A DNA stretch of 64,000 nucleotides from Paenibacillus tianjinensis (GTDB taxonomy: Bacteria; Bacillota; Bacilli; Paenibacillales; Paenibacillaceae): contig NZ_CP070969.1 of the NCBI RefSeq assembly GCF_017086365.1, positions 2,294,001 through 2,358,000 of the forward strand. Reading direction: 5' to 3'. Under the pieces are notes generated by a model. The model did not search any database. It was not told the origin of the DNA and saw only the letters and a list, made by a program, of their open reading frames with translations. Shown here in pieces: positions 35,130 to 43,408 of this stretch; within the stretch, counting starts at the first letter, position 1; each line of letters begins with the position of its first letter. The translations under genes were made by a program, and so were the position numbers.

Positions 35130-36224
35130 TCATGTCGTAATCTTGGCATATACCGCAAAGAACAGCGCCATTTCCCCCATCATCAGCACATTGGAAACAT
35201 GAAACACCCTATCCAGGATGTATAATCCGGCCAGAAGCGCTGCCAGGAGTGACAGTTGAAAGATTCCCAGCCGGTGCTGCTTGTGCCTGTAGACATGGAA
35301 AACGAGGGTAGTAGATGCAAAATAGAGTGCTACCGAGCCGAAGAACAGATTCAACATCAGCTCATAATGAAGTTTGTTCAGGAACAGGAGCTGAATGGTT
35401 GCGGCGATGGTACATAGCGACAGAAAGATGAACAGATGTCCGTAGATGATGGTCTGCCCGGCGGTACGGACATGCTTATCCACCTTCTTTTCCAGATTGT
35501 CATAATACTGCCACCACATTGCTATGATGAGTACAAAGGTCAACGCAGCAAAGACCACGGACTGCGGGGTCCAGGTGCTGGATTGCAGTACGGCGAGGGT
35601 ACTGACCACAGATTCACCGAGCAAAATTAGCGCGAACAGAGAGAAACGCTCCAACAGATGATGCGTGTTCGTTGGGGTCTTCAGCAGGATTTTTCTCCCG
35701 GTTAATGGCAGGATAATGTCGAGGGCGATTCCGGCGTATAGCACGGCATAACGCACCCATGAATCAAAGAAGAGAGAGCAGGCGGAGATGGCCAGCCCAA
35801 TCCAAAAACGGGTCCCGAAATAGCGGGCAGTAGCCCGCAAATGGCCTTCTTCCTTAGCGTGCGCGTAATGATACTGAACCGCGGTCATCGCACGGAGTCC
35901 GATGTAGCCGATCAGAAATGAATGATAGGTGGCATCGAAATCCACGGACAGACTTGCCGTCATAATCAGCACGAAAAATAATTGGATGATCAAAAAGATC
36001 CGGTGGAAGACACTATCCTGCCCAAAACGGTTTATAAACAGTGTCTGCCCCACCCAGGCCCACCAGATCGGGATGAAGATCAGTACGAATTTGCCCAGTG
36101 TCTCAAGAGAGAGAGTCTCGTCCTCTACATGAAGCAGCACATGGCTTGCTTTAGATACGGCAGCGACAAACAGAAGATCATAGAACAGCTCCAGCCAGGT
36201 TACTTTCTTTTCGGTTATTTGCAC
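35130..36224 (-). CDS. ltrA: Low-temperature-requirement A (LtrA) family membrane protein
   Basis: 364 aa from GTG at 36224, preceded by AGGAGG 4 nt upstream. An ATG at 36263 would add 13 poorly conserved-looking residues (MEAGRNPDGRGGP) and has only AGGAAAAA before it. The N-terminus KVTWLELFYDLLFVAAVSK and about ten membrane spans with LLERFSLFALILLGESV are typical of LtrA. The family was named for cold growth in Listeria; the biochemical role is unknown. Single gene with its own terminator. Confidence 0.88.
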   Translation of the reverse strand: MQITEKKVTWLELFYDLLFVAAVSKASHVLLHVEDETLSLETLGKFVLIFIPIWWAWVGQTLFINRFGQDSVFHRIFLIIQLFFVLIMTASLSVDFDATYHSFLIGYIGLRAMTAVQYHYAHAKEEGHLRATARYFGTRFWIGLAISACSLFFDSWVRYAVLYAGIALDIILPLTGRKILLKTPTNTHHLLERFSLFALILLGESVVSTLAVLQSSTWTPQSVVFAALTFVLIIAMWWQYYDNLEKKVDKHVRTAGQTIIYGHLFIFLSLCTIAATIQLLFLNKLHYELMLNLFFGSVALYFASTTLVFHVYRHKQHRLGIFQLSLLAALLAGLYILDRVFHVSNVLMMGEMALFFAVYAKITT

Positions 36225-36339
36225 AGGGCCTCCTCTGCCATCCGGATTTCTTCCGGCTTCCATTGGTTTTTCCTATCATAATGGCTTTCTCTGAGTGAGT
36301 GCAAGGTAAGAAGAGAAAAAATGCAGATGATTAGGTCCA

Positions 36340-36396
36340 AAAAAGCAGCAGAGCAGCTAGTCTCTCATTTAGAGAGAAAGCTGCTCTGCTATTTTT
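36340..36396. terminator. Bidirectional terminator between fer and ltrA
   Basis: A 12-bp perfect stem (36347-36358 with 36379-36390) with an inner TCTCT/AGAGA stem. A-runs on the left give TTTTTT on the minus strand, and TTTTT follows on the plus strand. It ends the ferredoxin transcript. Confidence 0.85.
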
Positions 36397-36409
36397 GCAG
36401 ATGAATTCT

Positions 36410-36643
36410 TTATGCAAACGGTGATTCAGCAAGCTGGATGCATTGGGTAGGGCAGCTGTCAAAAGCCTCCTGCAGCTCTTCCTGCAGCTCTTCTGCAATG
36501 GCTGTAACACCGCGGTTGTTGTCACCTGCAAAAACCACGGTAGCGATTCCACTATCATCCAAATCAAAAATATCCGGAGCAGCTGAGTTACAGGCACCGC
36601 AGGCGATGCATTCTTCCTGATTAACACTGGCAAATAAGATCAT
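36410..36643 (-). CDS. fer: Ferredoxin with one [4Fe-4S] cluster
   Basis: 77 aa from ATG at 36643 (GAGGAAA upstream). Four cluster ligands are visible: Cys12, Cys15 and Cys18 in CIACGAC and a distal Cys64 in CPTQC. The acidic middle (DIFDLDDSG, EELQEELQEAF) is typical of the low-potential Bacillus Fer type. Cytoplasmic electron carrier for enzymes such as cytochromes P450 or biosynthetic reductases. Monocistronic. Confidence 0.93.
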   Translation of the reverse strand: MILFASVNQEECIACGACNSAAPDIFDLDDSGIATVVFAGDNNRGVTAIAEELQEELQEAFDSCPTQCIQLAESPFA

Positions 36644-36857
36644 GATTTGTTTCCTCCCTCTCGCCTTATATGAAGCAGTTAAATCTCCATATCTAGTGGC
36701 ATGTATATGTCAACCAATGCTTTATATTCCAGTTATCCGGACGAAACCACAGTTTCGAAGGTTACTTTGTGACGTGCTGTTGACGAATTTGCGCCAAGTG
36801 CTATAAATTAAGCACAGCACTCTTTTCGGAAGAGTTACACAGGAGGATGAAGAACGA

Positions 36858-37358
36858 ATGGCAAACGATCATAATGTAACCTATAAGCTTAGGCTGATGG
36901 AGAAACAGGATGCACTTGAGATTGGAAAATGGAAATATGAGCCGCCGTACTCCCTATACAATTCATCGGATGACCAGGAGAGCCTGGAAGAACTGCTGGA
37001 CGGTTCCTATTACGCAGCAATCACACCTGAATATGGGCTGACCGGATTTTTCTGTTATGGAAGAAACGCACAAGTTCCTGGCGGACTGAAACAGGGCTTA
37101 TACACAGGTGACAACGTACTTGACATTGGCCTCGGGCTAAAGCCGGAATACACGGGCACAGGGCTGGGCAGGGGATTCCTGCAGGCGGGTATTCAGTTCG
37201 CAGAAAGTGCTTTTGCTCCGGAGAAGTTCAGGCTGACCGTAGCTGCATTCAACCAAAGAGCCATTGCTTTATATAGCCATGCGGGATTTAGGACTCTGGG
37301 CAGTTTCATCAAAATAAATGGAGAGAGTCAGATGGAATTTCTGGTGATGGAACGGTAG
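36858..37358 (+). CDS. GNAT-family N-acetyltransferase
   Basis: 166 aa from ATG 36858 (CAGGAGGATG upstream). The acetyl-CoA loop is visible in KPEYTGTGLGRGFLQAGIQF, followed by FRLTVAAFNQRAIALYSHAGF, the usual GNAT C-terminal signature. The N-terminal WKYEPPYSLYN is typical of a Bacillota subgroup of uncharacterised members. The acceptor substrate is unknown. Confidence 0.88.
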   Translation: MANDHNVTYKLRLMEKQDALEIGKWKYEPPYSLYNSSDDQESLEELLDGSYYAAITPEYGLTGFFCYGRNAQVPGGLKQGLYTGDNVLDIGLGLKPEYTGTGLGRGFLQAGIQFAESAFAPEKFRLTVAAFNQRAIALYSHAGFRTLGSFIKINGESQMEFLVMER

Positions 37359-37486
37359 TGCAGCTGCCTCTACGCTAACGATAGTTTCACAGGCTGGTGT
37401 CCGACTGGAGAACTGGAGTGGATGTCTGTTAGAATAGTAGTAGTTCGTAAGAAGTTGGCATCATACATACCAAAGGAGAAATTAAT

Positions 37487-38395
37487 GTGAATGAGAAGCT
37501 GAAGCAGGCATATGAACGGTTAGGTTTATCTGAAAACGTATCCAGAGAAGAGATAAATAAACGGTTTGACCTCCTGCTGAAACGGCGGCGCTCCAAATCC
37601 AAAGATGACGAAAGATCTGCGCCGGAGGAGGATTTTCAGGCCTTTAAGTTCATTCTGGACAGTCTGGACGAGCAGGAAATTAGTGAAGCGGAACGGCAGC
37701 GTCTGGCGAAATACGGCAAGCTCTCAGGTGTGGCGAGTAAGTGGGAACGGTTCTTCCGCCTGTATAAAACCCATGTGATCGTCTCTGTGATCGTACTGAT
37801 CGTGCTTGCAGTTGCGGGTAATGCCTTGTATAACAACTGGCAGCATAAAAAGTATTTGGCCTCGTTGCCGCCGCTCGATGCGTCGATCATGTTTATCGGC
37901 AATTTCGGGCTCAAGGATCCAAGCGGAAAAAACGATGATCTGAATGAAGCAATTATTAAGCAGTATCCGGAGTGGAAGCGGGTAGATGCGAGTATTTCTT
38001 ATCTTCCAAGAAGCGGCGAAGGTGCAGATTCGTTCGATATGAACTTTATGCAGAAAGCCGTGGTGGAGCTGGCTGCTAATCATCCGGATATTCTGATCCT
38101 CGATAAGGCTACTCTGGAATGGATCGGCGGACAGGATGGCTTCCAGGATATTAAGAGTATTGTTGAGAGCGGAAAGATCGCCAAAGACGATCCGCGACTG
38201 AAGTGGGGGAAGAATCCGGAGAGCGGACAAGAAGAGCTGTACGGCGTCGATATTACGGACACACCGTTTGTTGCTGCGCTGCCGGTTAACCGCGGAGATG
38301 AAGATATGATTATCGGTGTGCTTGCCGACGACGAAGTGAAGGACAAGGCTATCGCCTTAATTGAGCATATTGTTGGAGAGGCTGCTGCAAAATAA
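37487..38395 (+). CDS. Membrane-anchored protein with degenerate J-domain-like N-terminus
   Basis: 302 aa from GTG 37487 (AAGGAGAAATTAAT upstream). Residues 3-75 look like a J-domain helical hairpin (LKQAYERLGLSENVSREEIN...), but the HPD tripeptide needed to stimulate DnaK is missing. A single membrane span lies at about 97-117, and residues 120-302 would be extracytoplasmic. The outer domain (DASIMFIGNFGLKD, NHPDILILDKATLEWI) has no motif I can name. Function unknown; the J-like part may only mediate protein contacts. Confidence 0.75.
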   Translation: MNEKLKQAYERLGLSENVSREEINKRFDLLLKRRRSKSKDDERSAPEEDFQAFKFILDSLDEQEISEAERQRLAKYGKLSGVASKWERFFRLYKTHVIVSVIVLIVLAVAGNALYNNWQHKKYLASLPPLDASIMFIGNFGLKDPSGKNDDLNEAIIKQYPEWKRVDASISYLPRSGEGADSFDMNFMQKAVVELAANHPDILILDKATLEWIGGQDGFQDIKSIVESGKIAKDDPRLKWGKNPESGQEELYGVDITDTPFVAALPVNRGDEDMIIGVLADDEVKDKAIALIEHIVGEAAAK

Positions 38396-38417
38396 GTGTG
38401 ATTAAAATGGATAAGAA

Positions 38418-38463
38418 ACAAACAACCCGAGTCCCTGAATAAGGGTGCACGGGTTGTTTGTTA
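38418..38463. terminator. Terminator between convergent genes (37487 gene and pdxK)
   Basis: A 12-bp stem (ACAAACAACCCG with CGGGTTGTTTGT) flanks a 20-nt loop containing CCCT/AGGG. T- and A-rich arms allow use in both directions. Confidence 0.75.
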
Positions 38464-38500
38464 TGGGTATGCAAGCTATTGCCTTGTAAACAGGCTTGTC

Positions 38501-39313
38501 CTATTTCTCCAGACGGTAGCCGCCGTGGAATACAGGCCCGACATACTGGTTGAAGGCATATCCGCTGCGGATCGCTGCCGAAACGAAGTCTTTTGCTTTC
38601 GCCACCGCTTCATGCACTGACAATCCGTTCGCCAGTCCGCCTGTGATCGCGGCGGCGAAGGTGCAGCCTGCGCCATGGTTGTAGGCCGGCTCAATCTTCG
38701 CGGTTTCCAGCACCATATATTCTGAACCGTCGAAGAAGACATCAATCGCTTGGTCGCCGCCCAGCGCCTTGCCTCCTTTGACAACAACATTTTGGGTACC
38801 CAGCTTATGGATCAGACGTGCAGCCTCTTTCATTTCTTCCAGTGTAGTCAGCTTGCCCAGTCCGGAGAGAACACCGGCTTCAAATAAATTAGGAGTAGCT
38901 ACCGTTGCGAGCGGGAGGAGCAAATCACGGATCGCATTTGCACTCTCAGGGTTTAATACCTCATCTTCGCCTTTGCAAACCATAACAGGGTCAATAACTA
39001 CGTTGGTCTGGTGATTGTCTTTTATTGCTTTTTCTGCCACAAGCACGATGTCCACACTGCCCAGCATGCCGGTCTTCATTGCATCGACCGGACCGCCGGC
39101 GAATATAGTCTTAAGCTGTTCAGCAACAATTGCCGCCTCAATCGGGTAGACGTTATGGTGCCAGCCGTTATCCGGGTCCATCGTAACGATAGTGGTTAAT
39201 GCACTGAATCCATACGTGCCGTATTCCTCAAATGTTTTTAAGTCAGCCTGGATCCCTGCGCCTCCGCTGGAGTCACTTCCGGCTATTGTTAGGGTTTTAA
39301 TGATTTTTGACAA
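38501..39313 (-). CDS. pdxK: Pyridoxine/HMP kinase of the ThiD family
   Basis: 270 aa from ATG at 39313. Ribokinase-like ThiD fold: TIAGSDSSGGAGIQADLKTF at the start, VIDPVMVCKGED, and the anion-hole/catalytic region NHGAGCTFAAAI. The sequence resembles the Bacillus PdxK branch (a ThiD paralogue acting on pyridoxal/pyridoxine) more than ThiD of the thiamin operon, and no thiamin genes are nearby; HMP kinase activity is still possible. It would feed pyridoxal phosphate salvage in the cytoplasm. Confidence 0.85.
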   Translation of the reverse strand: MSKIIKTLTIAGSDSSGGAGIQADLKTFEEYGTYGFSALTTIVTMDPDNGWHHNVYPIEAAIVAEQLKTIFAGGPVDAMKTGMLGSVDIVLVAEKAIKDNHQTNVVIDPVMVCKGEDEVLNPESANAIRDLLLPLATVATPNLFEAGVLSGLGKLTTLEEMKEAARLIHKLGTQNVVVKGGKALGGDQAIDVFFDGSEYMVLETAKIEPAYNHGAGCTFAAAITGGLANGLSVHEAVAKAKDFVSAAIRSGYAFNQYVGPVFHGGYRLEK

Positions 39314-39547
39314 AGCGAACGTCCCCTTTTTGTCTATAAATTATTCTTCTCTTACCCGCAAAAACTGATACCGCCGCAATAAGAACGACAACAACGTTTT
39401 ATACTCTCCCTCCGATTATAACAAATATCACCGCAGGAGTCGTCAAAAAGCCGGATTGGAAGAGCGGTATGAACCGTAATTATTTCAAAAACGTGCTTGG
39501 AGAGCGCTATACGACTTGAGCTCCTGGCCATAATCGGTACACAGCAA
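39314..39547. other. Gap between pdxK and the transposase element
   Basis: Holds the pdxK promoter region (minus strand). I see no gene, RNA motif or hairpin of note before the element end at about 39548. Confidence 0.4.
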
Positions 39548-39642
39548 AAAGAGGCTGTCCCATAAGTAGATTTTTTCGAGTAGAGACAGACCCTTTTCAT
39601 TATTCAAAACCGAAAAACGTCAACAATGTAGCGATTCTCCTG

Positions 39643-41202
39643 TTATTGGAGGATCGCTGCTCTGCGTTTTTGGTCGTTTGCAGCTTGCTTCAGTAGATTG
39701 TGGGCAAGGGAAAGCCATCCGACTTCAAGCGTCACTTTTTCCATGCCGCGAAGCAGAAACCGCCGGAAACCCCGGTTGTTCTTTAGTTGTCCAAATACAC
39801 TTTCTGGTTCTGTCATTCGACGTACGGCCAAAGTGAAGCCTTCCTCGCTTTGTAAAATTGCCCGAGCTTGTTTCTGGTACCGCAGTCGTTCCAGACTGAC
39901 AACCACTTCCCGATTTCCTTCGGCTTTCGTACATCTTTCCTTCAGTGGACAGCCCACGCAGCTCTGGCTACGGTAATGACGTTTTCGGATTTCATATCCA
40001 CTCTCTAACGTTTCCTTGCTTTCTTTGCGAAAATGCAGCGTTTGTCCGGCGGGGCATGTCCATGTATCCACGGCTTCGTCGTACGTCCAGTTCTCAATCT
40101 TTCCGATATTCTCTTTCCACGCTTTGCTCTTTTCTTTGTGGTAGCTGCCGTATTTGACCACGGCCTTCACGTGTTCGTTTTCCAAATAGGCATAATTTTC
40201 TTCACTGCCGTAGCCGGCATCCGCGATCACCGCCCTCGGAAGTCTCCCTAGGATCTGCCGCACCTTTTCTAAGTGCGGCTGTAAACAACGCGTATCCGTC
40301 GGTCTTTGGTGTAGACTGTACGCCAAAATAAACTGGTTTTCGGTGCCGATCTGTACATTGTAGCCGGGTTTGAGTTGACCGTTTCGCATGTGATCTTCCT
40401 TCATCCGCATGAAGGTGGCATCCGGGTCCGTCTTACTAAAGCTGTTTCGGTCCCCGAGCAGGTTTTGGTATTGCTCATATTTCAGCAGTCTCGGAAACAG
40501 ATCCTTACGGAGCCTCCGAACCGCTTTTTTCAATGGCTTGTTCTTGGGCTTCTTCAGCAGTTGCGACTCTAACGACTGGGTCATTTGTTCAAGTTTCTCA
40601 CTGTCGATCTCGGCGGACTCGCCAAGTTCGCTCAGATCCTGGCCGCGGTGTTCCTGTTCTTCTTGTTTCTCTGCAGCCTCAATGTCGGCAAACAATGCAT
40701 GTACCTTTTCTTGCAGCTTGGCTTTATGCTTACTAACGGCTTTACCCCACACGAAGGTATAGCGATTCGCATTTGCCTCTATTTTTGTGCCATCTACAAA
40801 ATAATGCTCGAAGGAGATGTATTTCTCGTCCGCCAGAAACTGAAGCACGGCGGTAAATACCATTTCTAGGACGTCCTTCATCCGCTGAGAACGAAAGCGG
40901 TTGAGCGTGCGGAAATCCGGGCGTTGTCGTCCCGCTAGCCACATGAAGGGAATGTTTTCTCGGACCGCTTTGGCGATTTGCCGGGAGGAATAAATGCGCT
41001 GCGTATACGCATAGATAATGACTTTGGTGAGCATTTTAGGGTGGTAGCTGTCACGGCCGCCACCGGGAAAGGCAGCGTCAAAGATGGTGTCGTCTAGCCG
41101 ATTGACGGCTGCGTTAACGACACGAACGAGGTGGTTTTCGGGAATATCTTCTTCCAGATCCATTGGCAAGCAAAGTTGGTCCATGGTATATTGAATGTAC
41201 AA
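39643..41202 (-). CDS. IS1182-family transposase
   Basis: 519 aa from TTG at 41202, behind AAAGGAGAGG; ATG at 41184 is an alternative. The N-terminal DUF772-type domain (NRLDDTIFDAAFPGGGRDSY, PDFRTLNRFR) is followed by the DDE core: VDGTKIEANANRYTF, VIADAGYGSEENY and ESVFGQLKNNRGFRRF carry the D, D and E. A CPAGQTL...CVGCPLKERC zinc-type cluster lies between the last two. A coiled-coil insertion (about residues 170-230 of the longer frame) is typical of the family. The gene is intact and could encode an active enzyme. Confidence 0.93.
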   Translation of the reverse strand: MYIQYTMDQLCLPMDLEEDIPENHLVRVVNAAVNRLDDTIFDAAFPGGGRDSYHPKMLTKVIIYAYTQRIYSSRQIAKAVRENIPFMWLAGRQRPDFRTLNRFRSQRMKDVLEMVFTAVLQFLADEKYISFEHYFVDGTKIEANANRYTFVWGKAVSKHKAKLQEKVHALFADIEAAEKQEEQEHRGQDLSELGESAEIDSEKLEQMTQSLESQLLKKPKNKPLKKAVRRLRKDLFPRLLKYEQYQNLLGDRNSFSKTDPDATFMRMKEDHMRNGQLKPGYNVQIGTENQFILAYSLHQRPTDTRCLQPHLEKVRQILGRLPRAVIADAGYGSEENYAYLENEHVKAVVKYGSYHKEKSKAWKENIGKIENWTYDEAVDTWTCPAGQTLHFRKESKETLESGYEIRKRHYRSQSCVGCPLKERCTKAEGNREVVVSLERLRYQKQARAILQSEEGFTLAVRRMTEPESVFGQLKNNRGFRRFLLRGMEKVTLEVGWLSLAHNLLKQAANDQKRRAAILQ

Positions 41203-41292
41203 AAGAAACCTCTCCTTTGAAATGGTTGTGTGGTAACTCCATTTTACCAAAGGATGGTTTCTTTTTTGTGCGATTTTTAAAGATTGTAGATC

Positions 41293-41455
41293 CATTTCCC
41301 GCTTAAACAGCGGAGAGGACGGAACGATTGTGGAAAAGCGGCAGCGGTCGCCTTGGTCTCCGGATTTTCACCGCTAAGGGGAATGAAAAAAATCTGGAGA
41401 GCACAGCGATTGGAACAACGGTCCGTTCGCGGAGCGTCCACCCAAGTGCTCACGT
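41293..41455. repeat. Long imperfect palindromic intergenic element
   Basis: Segments such as GGACGGAACGATTGT and TCTCCGGATTTTC on the left reappear as imperfect reverse complements on the right (ACAACGGTCCGTTC, GAAAAAAATCTGGAGA), centred near 41375. The transcript would fold into a long interrupted hairpin. No open frame or promoter is evident. The region sits between the transposase and the SGNH gene terminator and resembles the non-coding repeats often found in Paenibacillus intergenic DNA, by recollection only. Confidence 0.5.
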
Positions 41456-41467
41456 TGATCCTACTTA

Positions 41468-41520
41468 AAAAAACAGGGGCTATCCCAAGCAGCCATTTCA
41501 TGGCTTTTGGGACAGCCCCT
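41468..41520 (-). terminator. Terminator of the SGNH hydrolase gene (minus strand)
   Basis: GGGGCTGTCCCAA at the right pairs with TTGGGATAGCCCC (read on the minus strand) with an inner AGCC/GGCT stem, then CTGTTTTTTT. It lies 15 bp after the SGNH stop codon. Its right arm doubles as the putative IS terminal repeat. Confidence 0.8.
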
Positions 41521-41534
41521 TTGTATTATTGGTC

Positions 41535-42308
41535 TTAATGGCTGGCGGAAGCGTGTCCTGTGCTGTCCAGAAGCAGCTGGGGTTCGCTGTTGCGGATGAA
41601 ATCAAGAACTTTGTCATAAATGATCCGGTGCCCTTCTTTATTCGGATGAATTCCGTCCAGGCAGATGAATTTGGTAAAGTCCGGCTGCTGGAGAAAAGCC
41701 CCCCGGACATCGATGATTTTGGTCTTTGTAGTTTCGGCAACTTTGATGATTGTGGAGTTGTATCTCTCCTGCCACCAGTAGATTTTGGTCACGCTGCCCA
41801 GAAATTTCAGGATAGTGACTTCCGATTCCGGTTTGTTTCCGCTGACCCATTTGAAATAACTGTCCGCATTAAGCGGAGGGAGACTCATAAGAATCGGCAT
41901 CACTCCCTGATTTTTCAGGAAGTCGATCATATCGAGGAGCATTCCTTCAAAAGCGGAGAAATCGGTCTTAGGATTATGCTCTGCCTCCGGATTGTTCACG
42001 ATTTCCTCCCAGTAGAAGTCGCAGTCATTTCCACCGTATTCGATCAGCACAACATCCGGCTTTTCCTTGAGTACATCCCGCTTCAGATTGGTGAAGCCCT
42101 TCAACAGTGTATTGCCGAATCTGGCGGTATTGCGCATTGCCCCCTTCAGCTTTCCCTGAAGCAGCGAAACATAGTTGTCTTCAAGAATGACATATTTGCT
42201 TCTGGCTTCGTCATAGATGACCCCTTTCGAAATCGAGTCCCCGCTGACCATATATTTGAACTGTGCACTGGCACTATAATTCAATCCATTATCCAGGTCC
42301 TTATTCAT
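41535..42308 (-). CDS. SGNH/GDSL hydrolase
   Basis: 257 aa from ATG at 42308 (GGAGGTGT upstream). SGNH blocks: MVSGDSISKG (Ser nucleophile), NTARFGNTL, IEYGGNDCDF (GxND block III) and DGIHPNKEGHRI (Asp/His). No signal peptide or membrane span, so a cytoplasmic esterase or lipase-like enzyme. Substrate unknown. It is divergent from the beta-sandwich cluster at 42481, but no shared function is evident. Confidence 0.88.
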   Translation of the reverse strand: MNKDLDNGLNYSASAQFKYMVSGDSISKGVIYDEARSKYVILEDNYVSLLQGKLKGAMRNTARFGNTLLKGFTNLKRDVLKEKPDVVLIEYGGNDCDFYWEEIVNNPEAEHNPKTDFSAFEGMLLDMIDFLKNQGVMPILMSLPPLNADSYFKWVSGNKPESEVTILKFLGSVTKIYWWQERYNSTIIKVAETTKTKIIDVRGAFLQQPDFTKFICLDGIHPNKEGHRIIYDKVLDFIRNSEPQLLLDSTGHASASH

Positions 42309-42436
42309 CTTTGCGCCACACCTCCGGTATCCTAGTGTACATAATACAAGTGTAATCCATTCATGAAACGGTGCCTATGTATAGATGTCATGGGTTTTTG
42401 AGTTTCATGCGGTCCAGTCACTGGCATAACCATGCT

Positions 42437-42458
42437 CATATTCTATACAGTATAGAAT
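42437..42458 (+). promoter_or_regulatory. CATAnnnTA -10 motif and 19-bp palindrome before the beta-sandwich cluster
   Basis: CATATTCTA (42437-42445) fits the CATAnnnTA -10 of mother-cell sigma factors (sigma-K/E), with AC at 42420-42421 as a possible sigma-K -35. The perfect palindrome ATTCTATAC-A-GTATAGAAT (42440-42458) overlaps it and would make a good operator or hairpin. The first gene starts 22 bp later behind AAGGAGG. Confidence 0.5.
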
Positions 42459-42480
42459 CTTCCATAAGGAGGCGTCAGTT

Positions 42481-42885
42481 ATGACCCAGGTTGTTGATTT
42501 CAGCAAAAGCGCAATATCCAGCTTCAGTCAATCGATTTCCATTCCGATCCTTGGGGCTCCTTCCAGCAATACATTGACCCAATTCGGACTGGCAACAGCA
42601 CAGGGCGGTAATGTGCTGCTTAATGCAACCGTCGGTGTCCAGACCACACTCGGAAATCCGGATCTGCTATTCACGATTACACGTGGCGGCACCTCGGTTT
42701 TTACGACTCTTGCCAGTGCACTGGACGCCGGATTGTATGATCCGATCAGTTTCTCGTACGTCGACAGCAATGTGCCAGCCGGTTATTTTGCTTACACATT
42801 GACCGTTTCGATTGTAAACTCCACAGTGACGAATGCCGCAAATCTGGTGGGTCCTGTAGATTTTTCAGGGCTGTCGTTGGTGTGA
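42481..42885 (+). CDS. Small predicted beta-sandwich protein, paralogue 1
   Basis: 134 aa from ATG 42481 (AAGGAGGCG upstream). Alternating hydrophobic/polar strands rich in Thr, Ser, Val and Asn, no Cys, no signal peptide. It aligns visibly with the next protein (VDFSKSAISSFSQS versus IDFGKSIPSSFSQS; LTQFGLATAQGGNVLLNATV versus LGQFGLNVGANGSVLLEGTI, trimmed). The pattern recalls the small jelly-roll proteins of spore outer layers, but no family is certain. Probably a structural surface component. Confidence 0.8.
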   Translation: MTQVVDFSKSAISSFSQSISIPILGAPSSNTLTQFGLATAQGGNVLLNATVGVQTTLGNPDLLFTITRGGTSVFTTLASALDAGLYDPISFSYVDSNVPAGYFAYTLTVSIVNSTVTNAANLVGPVDFSGLSLV

Positions 42886-42889
42886 CGCG

Positions 42890-43291
42890 ATGAGACAAAT
42901 TATAGATTTCGGTAAAAGTATCCCGTCCAGCTTCAGCCAGTCCGCTACGCTTCCCGTACAAAGTCTCCCCAACAGCACCATTCTGGGACAGTTCGGTTTA
43001 AATGTAGGCGCGAACGGTTCGGTATTGCTTGAAGGCACAATTGGCCTGCAGAACAGCATGGCAAATTCATCCGATATTATCATTACGGTCGTCCGCAATG
43101 CGGTGGAGATCTTTAGCCTGCGCTCCAGCGGACGGGATGCTGGTGATTTTGAAACCGTCCATTTCTCCTTTGCGGACAGTGGAATTGCTGCAGGTTATTA
43201 CGGATACGCACTGACTGTGTCTGCAATCGGTGCGATGAATCAGCCGGTTGTTGTCGGTCCGCTTCTATTCTCGGGTGTGTCCATCCTGTAA
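42890..43291 (+). CDS. Small predicted beta-sandwich protein, paralogue 2
   Basis: 133 aa from ATG 42890, 4 bp after paralogue 1 and without a good binding site of its own, so translation is probably coupled. Same length and layout as its neighbour, including a shared central stretch (TVVRNAVEIFSLRSSGRDAG versus TITRGGTSVFTTLASALDAG) and a closing VGPLLFSGVSIL versus VGPVDFSGLSLV. A recent tandem duplication followed by divergence is likely. A strong terminator follows. Confidence 0.8.
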   Translation: MRQIIDFGKSIPSSFSQSATLPVQSLPNSTILGQFGLNVGANGSVLLEGTIGLQNSMANSSDIIITVVRNAVEIFSLRSSGRDAGDFETVHFSFADSGIAAGYYGYALTVSAIGAMNQPVVVGPLLFSGVSIL

Positions 43292-43301
43292 CTTGAGTCT
43301 G

Positions 43302-43338
43302 CTGCCGGAAAAGGTTCACCTCCGGCAGTTTTTTTTTC
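43302..43338 (+). terminator. Terminator after the paralogue pair
   Basis: An 8-bp stem (CTGCCGGA/TCCGGCAG) with an 11-nt loop is followed by nine T residues. It ends the two-gene unit, so the next two genes have their own promoter. Confidence 0.92.
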
Positions 43339-43360
43339 ATCATTGGACAAAAACAAACAA

Positions 43361-43369
43361 CATAATATA
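43361..43369 (+). promoter_or_regulatory. CATAnnnTA motif before the second beta-rich unit
   Basis: CATAATATA fits the -10 consensus of sigma-K/sigma-E-type promoters and lies 40 bp before the 43409 gene. The -35 is unclear. Together with the similar motif at 42437 it hints at mother-cell expression during sporulation. Confidence 0.35.
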
Positions 43370-43408
43370 AAGAAATAAAGGAGTTGAGAGAGAAGGGAGC
43401 TTGAAAAT

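Larger units (their letters stand above)
39548..41522 (-). mobile_element. IS1182-like insertion sequence (boundaries tentative)
   Basis: One transposase gene is flanked by imperfect inverted ends. At the left, 39548-39566 reads AAAGAGGCTGTCCCATAAG. The reverse complement of the right end, about 41504-41522, matches it in 17 of 19 positions. I could not find a convincing target-site duplication. The right copy also forms half of a terminator hairpin of the neighbouring SGNH gene, so the true right end could be closer to the transposase (about 41260-41290). Confidence 0.5.

Noticed and set aside
39548..41522. Larger composite transposon or genomic island
   Set aside because: Only one transposase, no passenger genes between the ends, and flanking genes are ordinary.
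41529..42335. 268-codon plus-strand frame over the SGNH gene
   Set aside because: Antisense to a gene with all SGNH blocks; starts within its terminator side.
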